DNA from: Scatomorpha merdigallinarum
GTDB lineage: Bacteria > Bacillota > Clostridia > Oscillospirales > Oscillospiraceae
Direction of reading: 5' to 3'
Assembly: GCA_018710885.1 (NCBI GenBank)
Contig: DVJA01000076.1
Span: 1-22,256 of the forward strand
DNA length: 22,256 nt
Shown here in pieces: positions 7,392-14,529 of the stretch (its first letter is position 1; the number at the start of each line of letters is the position of its first letter). The position numbers and the translations under genes are program-made. The notes under the pieces are model-generated. The model was not told the origin of the DNA and did no database searches. It saw only the letters and a list, made by a program, of their open reading frames with translations.

Positions 7392-7835
7392 CTAAGCCTT
7401 CCTTGCGTACTCGTCACGGCGCTTGACAGCCAGGGCGTCGCAGCGGTTGTTCATCTCGTTCTCGGCGTGGCCCTTGACCCAGTACACTTTGACGTCATGC
7501 TTTTTAAGCAGGGCGTCCAACTCCTGCCAGAGTTCGAGATTCTTCACAGGTCCGTCCTTGCGCCGCCAGCCGCGCTTTTTCCAACTGTCCAGCCAATGCT
7601 CGTTGATTGCGCGCTCTATGTACTGGGAGTCGGTGTAGAGCGTGACGGAGCAGCGTTCCGTGAGCGCGGACAGGGCGGCTATAACCCCCGATAGCTCCAT
7701 GCGGTTGTTGGTCGTGCTGGCCTCACCGCCGGAGAGCTCTTTTTCATGGCCGTTATACGTCAATATCGCCGCCCAGCCGCCGGGGCCGGGATTGCCGGAG
7801 CAGGCCCCGTCGGTATATATGGTTACGGCTTTCAT
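7392..7835 (-). CDS. rnhA: ribonuclease HI
   Basis: The enzyme degrades the RNA strand of RNA-DNA hybrids (R-loops, primer remnants). The 147-residue protein has the full catalytic set: D9 in YTDGACSGNPGPGGWA, E47 in NRMELSG, D69 in LYTDSQY, and D133 in RCDALAV. H123 lies in the flexible loop WVKGHAENEMNN. It is the bacterial RNase HI type, retains the basic handle region (WKKRGWRRKDG) and is normal in length. Its ATG overlaps the gyrA stop (ATGA, 7832-7835), so it is probably translated together with gyrA. Placement directly after gyrA links two activities that limit R-loops, but this is inference. Confidence 0.96.
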   Translation of the reverse strand: MKAVTIYTDGACSGNPGPGGWAAILTYNGHEKELSGGEASTTNNRMELSGVIAALSALTERCSVTLYTDSQYIERAINEHWLDSWKKRGWRRKDGPVKNLELWQELDALLKKHDVKVYWVKGHAENEMNNRCDALAVKRRDEYARKA

Positions 7836-10393
7836 TCGTTCTCCTTTGCGTCCTCCGCGGAGTTTTCAACATTTTCTGCCGAAATTGTGGTTTTTTCTGC
7901 CGGAGCAGTGGGAACCTCTTCGTCCTCTTCCTCAGGGTCGGTCAAAGCGGCAGAAATCACCTTAGCGCCCTCGTTGGGACGCATAATGCGCACGCCCTGG
8001 GTGGCGCGGCCCAGTACGCTGATGCCGGAGACGTTGGTGCGGATGATGGTGCCGTCGTCAGCGACTATCAGCACGTCCTCTTCGCCGCGCACCATGCGCA
8101 CATTGGCGACGCAGCCGGTCTTACTTGTGACATTGTAGCTCTTGAGGCCCATGCCGCCGCGCTTCTGCGGGCCGGCGTCCTCGCCGCCGCGCAGGTACTC
8201 GCCGACTGCGGTGCGCTTGCCGAAACCGTTTTCGGTTATACTCAGGAGCTGGGCGCCGTCCAGAGCAGGGAGCGCGCCTATGACGTGGTCGCCCTCACGC
8301 AGCTTTATGCCGCGCACGCCCATGGCCTCTCGGCCCATCGGACGCACGTCATCTTCGGCAAAGCATATCGCGTAGCCGTCGGCCGTGGCCATGAGGATGT
8401 TGCGCTGCCCGTCCGTGACGCAGGCCGAGATGAGCTCGTCGTCCTCGTCTATGTTGATGGCGCGCAGGCCGTTGCGGCGAATGTTCTTCATTATATCCAG
8501 GTTCATGCGCTTGACAGTGCCGTTCTTGGTGCACAGGAAGAGGAACTTGGCGTCTTCGCGCTCGTGCAGCATGCAGACCACGCGCTCACCCGGGTCGGTG
8601 GGCAGAATGTTCACTATGTTAGTGCCGCGCGCGGCCCTGCCAGCCTCTGGTATTTGGTAGCCCTTGCGCGTATAGACGCGGCCGAAGCTGGTGAAGAAGA
8701 AGATACGCTTGTGCGTGGAGGCGGTGAAGACTGTCTCCACATAGTCCTCCTCGCGCGTGGCCATACCCTTTACACCGCGGCCGCCGCGGCCCTGGGCTCT
8801 GTACTCGCTCGCGGGCAGGCGCTTTATATAGCCGGAGTGGGTCAGAGTAAAGACGCACTCCTCCTCTTCGATGAGGTCCTCAATGTCGATCTCGTCCTCG
8901 ACGTCCTGGATCTCGGTCTTGCGCTCGTCGCCGTACTTGTCGCGCAGAGCGGTGAGCTCGTCCTTGAGCACGCCCTTGACCTTCTCGGGGTCGGCAAGCA
9001 GGCTCTCAAAGTAGGCTATGCGCTCCTCGAGCTCCTGGTATTCCTTTTCCAGCTTCTCGCGGTCAAGACCCTGCAGGGCTTTGAGGCGCATGTCGAGGAT
9101 GGCCTGGGCCTGGACGTCGTCGAGGTTGAAGCGGCGCATCAGGTTATCCTTTGCGTCGTCGTAGCTCTCGCGGATTATGCGTATGACCTCGTCAATGTTG
9201 TCTTGGGCTATCAACAGGCCCTCCAACAGATGCGCCCGCTCCTGGGCCTTCTTGAGGTCGAACTTTGTGCGCCGGACTATGAGCTCCTCCTGGAAGGTGA
9301 GGTACTCGTCGATTATATGGCGCAGGTTAAGTATTTTCGGCGCGCGCTGGTTGTTCACGAGCGCGAGCATATTAATAGAGAAACTGGTCTGGAGCTGGGT
9401 CTGGGCGAAGAGCCTGTTGAGGACCACCTGCGGATTTGCGTCGCGCTTGAGCTCTATGACTATGCGCATACCGTTGCGGTCGGACTCGTCGCGCAATCCG
9501 GATATGCCCTCGAGGCGCTTTTCACGCACCTGCTCGGCCATGTTCTCTATTAGCAGCTTCTTGTTTACCTGGTAAGGCAGTTCGGTGACTATGATGCGTA
9601 TTCTGTCGTGTCCGAACTCTTCCATCTCCGTGCGGGCGCGGATTATCACTTTGCCCTTGCCGGTGGCGTAAGCCGCGCGGATTCCGCTCCGGCCCATGAT
9701 AATGCCCTTTGTGGGGAAGTCGGGGCCGGTTACGTGCTGCATGAGCTCCGAAATCGTGGCTTCGGGGTTGTCAAGCACACAGATACAGGCGTTTATGACT
9801 TCGGTCAGATTGTGCGGCGGGATGTTCGTTGCCATGCCTACGGCGATGCCGCTCGAACCGTTGACAAGCAAGTTGGGGAAACGCGCCGGGAGCACGCGGG
9901 GTTCCTTGCGGCTCTCGTCGAAGTTGGGGTCCCAGTCAACGGTGTCCTTCTCGATGTCTCTGAGCATTTCGTCAGAGATGCGAGCCATGCGGGCCTCAGT
10001 GTATCGGTAGGCCGCCGGGGGGTCGCCGTCTACGCTGCCGAAGTTGCCGTGGCCGTCAACAAGCGGATAGCGCATGGAGAAATCCTGCGCCAAACGCACG
10101 AGGGCGTCGTAGACGGAGGCGTCGCCATGGGGATGGTAGCGGCCGAGCACGTCGCCGACGCAGGTCGCGGACTTTTTGAAGGGCTTGTCCGAAGTTAGGC
10201 CGTCCTCGTACATGGCGTAGAGTATACGCCTGTGCACAGGCTTCAATCCGTCGCGCACATCCGGCAGCGCACGCGCCACAATGACGCTCATCGCATAGTC
10301 GATGAAGCTCGACTTCATCTCGCTTACTATCTCAGAAGAGACTATCTTCTGATCAGGAAACATTATATCTTCTGGCTTATAATCCTTGGCCAT
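7832..10393 (-). CDS. gyrA: DNA gyrase subunit A
   Basis: This is the DNA-cleaving subunit of gyrase (A2B2). The 853-residue protein has an N-terminal breakage-reunion domain with catalytic Tyr131 (AAYRYTEARM), and a C-terminal beta-pinwheel carrying the GyrA box QGRGGRG, which marks gyrase rather than topoisomerase IV. The quinolone-determining segment reads HPHGDASVYD: the position equivalent to E. coli Ser83 is Ala92, while Asp87 is kept as Asp96. The tail is acidic (DPEEEDEEV...). The start ATG at 10393 has AAGGTGG eight bases upstream. It lies 12 bases after the inserted transposase gene and overlaps rnhA by four bases. Confidence 0.97.
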   Translation of the reverse strand: MAKDYKPEDIMFPDQKIVSSEIVSEMKSSFIDYAMSVIVARALPDVRDGLKPVHRRILYAMYEDGLTSDKPFKKSATCVGDVLGRYHPHGDASVYDALVRLAQDFSMRYPLVDGHGNFGSVDGDPPAAYRYTEARMARISDEMLRDIEKDTVDWDPNFDESRKEPRVLPARFPNLLVNGSSGIAVGMATNIPPHNLTEVINACICVLDNPEATISELMQHVTGPDFPTKGIIMGRSGIRAAYATGKGKVIIRARTEMEEFGHDRIRIIVTELPYQVNKKLLIENMAEQVREKRLEGISGLRDESDRNGMRIVIELKRDANPQVVLNRLFAQTQLQTSFSINMLALVNNQRAPKILNLRHIIDEYLTFQEELIVRRTKFDLKKAQERAHLLEGLLIAQDNIDEVIRIIRESYDDAKDNLMRRFNLDDVQAQAILDMRLKALQGLDREKLEKEYQELEERIAYFESLLADPEKVKGVLKDELTALRDKYGDERKTEIQDVEDEIDIEDLIEEEECVFTLTHSGYIKRLPASEYRAQGRGGRGVKGMATREEDYVETVFTASTHKRIFFFTSFGRVYTRKGYQIPEAGRAARGTNIVNILPTDPGERVVCMLHEREDAKFLFLCTKNGTVKRMNLDIMKNIRRNGLRAINIDEDDELISACVTDGQRNILMATADGYAICFAEDDVRPMGREAMGVRGIKLREGDHVIGALPALDGAQLLSITENGFGKRTAVGEYLRGGEDAGPQKRGGMGLKSYNVTSKTGCVANVRMVRGEEDVLIVADDGTIIRTNVSGISVLGRATQGVRIMRPNEGAKVISAALTDPEEEDEEVPTAPAEKTTISAENVENSAEDAKENE

Positions 10394-10405
10394 TTGGTTA
10401 CCACC

Positions 10406-11008
10406 TTATTTATCGTCCCCACCCGGGACATAATATTCGTCCTCGCACCAACGGGCGGGGTTGTTGTCGATGTATTTGTACCTCACCAAATAATCCTGAT
10501 AATCCCTTATTATATGGTCGTGGTAGCTCCGGTGCCATATTTCAACGCCGGATATTTTATTTGTCGAACGTTTCAGATATGAGATAAACCGCGGTATGGT
10601 TTCATTAGTACGAACAGCTCTTGTCGAGCTGTTGTCCGTAAGGGACGGCGTCCTCGACGTCCCGCCAGAGTTTTCAACAAACAACAATAAATGAACGTGG
10701 TTTGGCATGATAACATATCTTTCAATGCCAACGCCCACAAATTTCTCGTTCATTTCATTGAGCTTATTTTCAACAATTTTTCCTATACTGGAAAACTCTA
10801 CTACTATTTTTCCGCATGCATATGTCTCAAGCTTTGGGACGTCGAGGACGCCGTCCCTTACGGGGTTGTCTGCATTATCAGGTAAAGCCACAACCCTGCC
10901 AAGCAGGTGACGGCGGTTTTTACATATCACCGTCACAAAGTACATTCCGGTGTCAGAGTATTTCCATTCATCAAACCGCTGGTGCTTTCTCTTGCGTATA
11001 TCCTCCAT
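10406..11008 (-). CDS. REP-associated tyrosine transposase (RAYT, Y1/HUH family) between gyrB and gyrA
   Basis: This 200-residue protein belongs to the TnpA-REP/Y1 transposase family, single-strand HUH endonucleases. The early part (about residues 10-40) reads RFDEWKYSDTGMYFVTVICKN. The HUH motif is MPNHVHLLLF (His104, His106). The conserved C-terminal block is WHRSYHDHIIRD, with Tyr152 the likely nucleophile, followed by VRYKYIDNNPARW. All catalytic elements look intact. The ATG at 11008 overlaps the gyrB stop (TGATG), and the stop is 12 bases from the gyrA ATG. Two inverted 28-bp REP-like copies lie inside the frame, encoding the segments NPVRDGVLDVPK and GTSRTPSLTD. The gene is visibly more A/T-rich than its neighbours, suggesting acquisition. 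Confidence 0.9.
   Translation of the reverse strand: MEDIRKRKHQRFDEWKYSDTGMYFVTVICKNRRHLLGRVVALPDNADNPVRDGVLDVPKLETYACGKIVVEFSSIGKIVENKLNEMNEKFVGVGIERYVIMPNHVHLLLFVENSGGTSRTPSLTDNSSTRAVRTNETIPRFISYLKRSTNKISGVEIWHRSYHDHIIRDYQDYLVRYKYIDNNPARWCEDEYYVPGGDDK
10636..10663 (+). repeat. REP-like 28-bp inverted repeat, copy 1 (inside the RAYT gene)
   Basis: This copy is the exact reverse complement of 10836-10863, with all 28 bases matching. Each copy can itself fold: GGGACG pairs with CGTCCC around a 10-base loop, with a competing GGACG-G-CGTCC fold. Short imperfect palindromes of this kind are the usual substrates of RAYT proteins. Confidence 0.85.
10836..10863 (-). repeat. REP-like 28-bp inverted repeat, copy 2 (inside the RAYT gene)
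   Basis: This is the second copy, 200 bp from the first and in opposite orientation. Neither copy breaks the reading frame. Bases flanking the two copies are not complementary, so the repeat has sharp ends. Confidence 0.85.
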
Positions 11009-12939
11009 CAAACGTCCAAATTAACCACGTACTTGGCGTTCTCCTCTATGAATTCTTTTCTGGGTTCGACTTTTTCGCCCATGAGGATGGTGAATATCTC
11101 GTCGGCCTTTACGGCGTCGTCGAGTTCTATGCGCTTGAGGGTACGGGTCTCGGGATTCATGGTGGTCTCCCAGAGCTCGTGTGGGTCCATTTCGCCGAGG
11201 CCCTTGAAACGGGATATGTCTATCTTCGCGTTGGGGTTTCCGGCGCGCATTTCGGCGCTTATCTGGTCGCGTTCCGGGTCGGAATATGCCACGCGGCTCT
11301 GCTTGCCGCGCGTGAGCTTATAGAGCGGAGGTACAGCGGCGTAGACATAGCCGTGCTCTATGAGCGGGCGCATATATCTGAAGAAGAAGGTGAGCAGCAG
11401 CGTCCTGATATGGCTGCCGTCTACGTCGGCATCGGCCATGATTATGACCTTGTGGTAGCGGAGCTTGCTGAGGTCAAAATCATCGCCCAACCCGGCGCCG
11501 AGAGCTGTTATGACAGGGTTTAACTTGTCGTTGTTATATACCTTCTCCTCGCGCACCTTTTCAACGTTGAGCATTTTACCCCAGAGCGGGAGTATGGCCT
11601 GAAAGCGGCTGTCGCGTCCACCTTTGGCGCTGCCGCCTGCGCTGTCGCCCTCGACGATGTAGAGCTCAGTGAGGGCGGGGTCGCGCTCGTTGCAGTCGCT
11701 AAGCTTACCGGGCAGGGTCGCGCCTTCAAGCGCATTTTTTCTGCGCACGTTTTCGCGAGCCTTTCTTGCGGCCATACGCGCCTTGTTGGCTGTCAGGGCC
11801 TTTTCTATTATCGTGCGGCCCACAGCGGGGTTCTCTTCAAGGAACTGCTCGAGCTTGTCGCTCACCACGCTGTCAACCAGGGTACGCATGTCGCTGTTGC
11901 CCAGCTTGGCCTTGGTCTGGCCTTCAAACTGCGGGTTTGTGAGCTTGACGGAAATTACCGCGGTCAAACCCTCACGGCAGTCCTCGCCGGAGAGGCCGTC
12001 CACGTCTTTGAGTAAGTTGGCCTTCTTGGCATAGGCGTTCAGCACGCGGGTCAGGGCAGCTTTAAAGCCCGTCTCATGCATGCCGCCCTCGGGGGTGTGG
12101 ATGTTGTTGGCAAAGGAGACAAGGACCTCGTTATAGCCGTCGTTGTACTGCATGGCTATCTCGCACTCGGAGTCCTCGCGTTCGCCGGACATGTATATTA
12201 CGCCGTCGTGGATGGCGTTCTTGTTCTTATTTATAAACGTGACATACTCGCGGATGCCGCCGGCATAGTGCATCGTCTCCTTCTGCTCTTTGCCAGGGCG
12301 CTTGTCCTCCGTGGTGATGCGCAGGCCCGCGTTCAAAAACGCCTGCTCGCGCATGCGGGTGTGGAGCGTGTCATAGTCGAACTCCGTGACTTCAAACATC
12401 TCCGGGTCAGGGTGGAAGCGCACCACTGTACCGGTACGCTCCGTATCGCCCACAACGGTCATCTTCTGAGTGATGTCGCCGCGGGAGAACTTCATCTGAT
12501 AGATCTTCCCGTTCTTGTGTACGGAGACTTCCAGCCAATCGGAGAGGGCGTTGACGACGCTGGCGCCCACGCCGTGCAGGCCGCCGGAGACCTTGTAACC
12601 GCCGCCGCCGAACTTGCCGCCGGCGTGCAGGACGGTATAGACGACCTCGAGCGCGGGCTTGCCGGTCTGTTCCTGGATATCTACAGGGATGCCGCGGCCG
12701 TTATCCGAGACGCATATCACGTCGCCCGGCTCAATCGTCACTTCTATATGCGTGCAGTATCCTGCCAGCGCCTCGTCTATGGCGTTGTCGACTATCTCAT
12801 ATACCAGATGGTGCAAACCCGAAGCACTGGTGGAGCCGATGTACATGCCGGGGCGCATACGAACGGCTTCCAGACCTTCGAGCACTTGAATTTTACTCGC
12901 GTCGTACTCCTGTGTTATCTTCTCGTTTATATCAGACAT
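11008..12939 (-). CDS. gyrB: DNA gyrase subunit B
   Basis: This is the ATPase subunit of gyrase. The 643-residue protein has a GHKL ATPase domain with Glu48 and Asn52 in YEIVDNAIDEA, the DNGRGIP box and the ATP lid GGLHGVGASVVNAL. The transducer follows, then a TOPRIM domain with EGDSAGG (Glu430) and the metal-binding DADVD (503-507). The C-terminal motif SRFKGLGEM is present, and the length is that of the short Gram-positive form. The loop after TOPRIM reads PLWGKMLNVEK, with Trp453 where E. coli has Lys447. The start ATG at 12939 is preceded by GGAAG and lies 13 bases after remB. The stop overlaps the RAYT start. Confidence 0.97.
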   Translation of the reverse strand: MSDINEKITQEYDASKIQVLEGLEAVRMRPGMYIGSTSASGLHHLVYEIVDNAIDEALAGYCTHIEVTIEPGDVICVSDNGRGIPVDIQEQTGKPALEVVYTVLHAGGKFGGGGYKVSGGLHGVGASVVNALSDWLEVSVHKNGKIYQMKFSRGDITQKMTVVGDTERTGTVVRFHPDPEMFEVTEFDYDTLHTRMREQAFLNAGLRITTEDKRPGKEQKETMHYAGGIREYVTFINKNKNAIHDGVIYMSGEREDSECEIAMQYNDGYNEVLVSFANNIHTPEGGMHETGFKAALTRVLNAYAKKANLLKDVDGLSGEDCREGLTAVISVKLTNPQFEGQTKAKLGNSDMRTLVDSVVSDKLEQFLEENPAVGRTIIEKALTANKARMAARKARENVRRKNALEGATLPGKLSDCNERDPALTELYIVEGDSAGGSAKGGRDSRFQAILPLWGKMLNVEKVREEKVYNNDKLNPVITALGAGLGDDFDLSKLRYHKVIIMADADVDGSHIRTLLLTFFFRYMRPLIEHGYVYAAVPPLYKLTRGKQSRVAYSDPERDQISAEMRAGNPNAKIDISRFKGLGEMDPHELWETTMNPETRTLKRIELDDAVKADEIFTILMGEKVEPRKEFIEENAKYVVNLDV

Positions 12940-12952
12940 TCGCTTTCTTCCT

Positions 12953-13213
12953 TTACCTTGATTGGGCTTGTGACGCGCGCCTCGAAAGAGCCGCGCTGGA
13001 GAGCTGGGAGAGATATACCCTCGTCCGGCCCGAGTCCTCGCACACTATGAAGGTACGGGGTATATCCTCGGCCGCGTTTATGACCTCGCCGCGCCCTTCG
13101 GCGCTGGACAGGCAATCGCGCGTTATCCGGGAATATGTTGCGTTATCCATGTCAAAGACGGCCACTATATCTTCATATCTCACCACGAAGCCGCCGCCGA
13201 TGTTCACATACAT
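12953..13213 (-). CDS. remB: RemA/RemB-type regulator (DUF370), YaaB/RemB position
   Basis: This is an 86-residue protein of the extracellular matrix regulator family (DUF370). The N-terminal half is typical: MYVNIGGGFVVRYEDIVAVFDMD, and later the RVYLSQLSSAAL tail motif. In Bacillus subtilis the paralogue yaaB (remB), involved in matrix and biofilm control, occupies this same place between recF and gyrB, which supports the assignment. RemA is a DNA-binding ring-forming activator; whether this protein acts likewise is inference. Its ATG overlaps the recF stop (TGATG), and gyrB follows after 13 bases, so it should be expressed with the origin operon. Confidence 0.88.
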   Translation of the reverse strand: MYVNIGGGFVVRYEDIVAVFDMDNATYSRITRDCLSSAEGRGEVINAAEDIPRTFIVCEDSGRTRVYLSQLSSAALSRRASQAQSR

Positions 13214-14316
13214 CAGCCCACCGCCTTTCCGCTGCTCACGGTTATCACCTTTGCGCCGGTGCGCTGCGCGATGCCGTCGTCTTCACAGCAGGTTATTAAT
13301 GTCTGGCCGCCGCCGATGCGGTTTAATACGAACTCCTGCCGCTTGGCGTCAAGCTCGCTGAGGACATCGTCGAGGAGCAGCACGGGGTACTCATCCGTCT
13401 CCTGCAGGTGTATTTCCCGTTCGGCCAGCTTTATGGAGAGGGCTGCAGTGCGCTTTTGTCCCTGGGAGGCAAAGGTCCTCGCACTCTTGCCGTTTATGAC
13501 TATTTCGAGGTCGTCCTTGTGCGCGCCGGTCAGGCACTGGCCGCTTTCGAGCTCTGCCTTGCGGTGTGCCTCCTGATGGTCGCAGACGGCGTAGTAGATC
13601 TCTTTCTCACTGGCGAAGGGGTTTTCAACAGTAGACACAGTTTTGTAGAAAAGTTGCAGCTCGTCTGCGCCGCCGGAGAACTCTCGGTGTATCGGCCTGG
13701 CCGCCTCGTCTAGCCTTGAGGAAAAGGCTGCGCGGTAGCGTATCAATCTCGCTGACAGCCGGCACATGCGCTCGGAGAAATCATCGAGCGTATAGAGCAG
13801 CGACGGTTTCTCGCGGTAGTCGCGCAATATGGCGCTCTTCTGCTCATAGAGGCGGTTATACTCAGTGAGCGCCGCTGCGTAACCGGGCCGGAGCTGGCTT
13901 ATAGCGTTATCCAGCAGCTTGCGCCGCACTGACGCACCTTCGCGCACTATGGCCAGGTCTTCCGGGCAGAAGAGCACGACGCTTATCGTACCGGCCAGCT
14001 CCCCCGCCGTTTTTTTCACGGCGTTCACTGTTATCTGCTTGCGCCGGCCGGGGGTGAGGACGATTTTAATTGTCTGTTCCCTGCCGTGGGCTTCAACGTC
14101 GGCCAAAATTTCCGCGCTGCTGTAGCCGAAACCCACCAGTTCCCTGTCGAAACGGCTTCTGAAGCTCCGGCCCATGGCCAGCATGTACACGGCTTCGAGC
14201 AAATTTGTCTTGCCCTGGGCGTTCTGGCCGCGGATCACGTTCGTGCTCGGTGAAAAATCAACCGTCTCCCACTCGTAGTTGCGCCAGCCGTTGAGGGCAA
14301 TGCGCCGGACGATCAT
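13213..14316 (-). CDS. recF: DNA replication and repair protein RecF
   Basis: RecF is an SMC-like ATPase that helps load RecA at gaps and acts with RecO and RecR. The 367-residue protein has Walker A GQNAQGKT (30-37), the signature ASQGQKRTAALSIKLAE (near 283-300) and Walker B PVLLLDDVLSELD. The N-terminal LNGWRNYEW is also typical. The start ATG at 14316 overlaps the stop of the S4-domain gene (ATGA), and its own stop overlaps the remB start (TGATG). Length and context are fully normal for the origin cluster. Confidence 0.96.
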   Translation of the reverse strand: MIVRRIALNGWRNYEWETVDFSPSTNVIRGQNAQGKTNLLEAVYMLAMGRSFRSRFDRELVGFGYSSAEILADVEAHGREQTIKIVLTPGRRKQITVNAVKKTAGELAGTISVVLFCPEDLAIVREGASVRRKLLDNAISQLRPGYAAALTEYNRLYEQKSAILRDYREKPSLLYTLDDFSERMCRLSARLIRYRAAFSSRLDEAARPIHREFSGGADELQLFYKTVSTVENPFASEKEIYYAVCDHQEAHRKAELESGQCLTGAHKDDLEIVINGKSARTFASQGQKRTAALSIKLAEREIHLQETDEYPVLLLDDVLSELDAKRQEFVLNRIGGGQTLITCCEDDGIAQRTGAKVITVSSGKAVG

Positions 14317-14525
14317 GCTCCGGCCACCTCATAGGTCACGCCGTCGAGCTCAACCGTGTCGCCCGGGCGCAGCTTTTTTCCGCGCATAGTGCAAACTTCT
14401 CCGTTTACAAGCACTTCTTCGTCCTCAATGGCCAGTTTGGCCTCGCCGCCCGTCTCGCAGGCGCCGGCGAATTTCAAAAAGGCGTCGAGCTTTATAAACT
14501 CCGTACTTATTTCTATTCTTTCCAT
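14313..14525 (-). CDS. yaaA: S4-domain RNA-binding protein (YaaA/RlbA-like)
   Basis: This is a small S4-domain protein of 70 residues. It reads FIKLDAFLKFAGACETGGEA followed by KLAIEDEEVLVNGEV, the classical S4 fold core, ending CTMRGKKLRPGDTVELDG. In Bacillus subtilis the gene between dnaN and recF (yaaA, also called rlbA) is of this type and has been linked to ribosome assembly. The start is the ATG at 14525 (MERIEIST), four bases after the dnaN stop. It lacks a clear ribosome binding site, so expression probably depends on coupling to dnaN. A longer in-frame start reaching into dnaN is rejected. Confidence 0.92.
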   Translation of the reverse strand: MERIEISTEFIKLDAFLKFAGACETGGEAKLAIEDEEVLVNGEVCTMRGKKLRPGDTVELDGVTYEVAGA

Positions 14526-14529
14526 ATGA

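Noticed and set aside
8285..9553. 422-codon open frame on the plus strand opposite gyrA, and a similar 463-codon frame at 6004-7395 opposite the ABC exporter
   Set aside because: These are antisense shadows of clearly conserved genes, with compositions typical of complementary-frame reading.
10415..10429. GTCCC-CACCC-GGGAC hairpin at the 3' end of the RAYT gene, as a flanking REP or terminator
   Set aside because: It has only a five-base stem, no T run and little similarity to the 28-bp unit, and gyrA starts just after it.
10406..11008. RAYT gene as a broken pseudogene because of its two internal repeats
   Set aside because: The frame is open throughout, the His-x-His and C-terminal Tyr motifs are intact, and start and stop fit the operon. 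Disruption is not supported.
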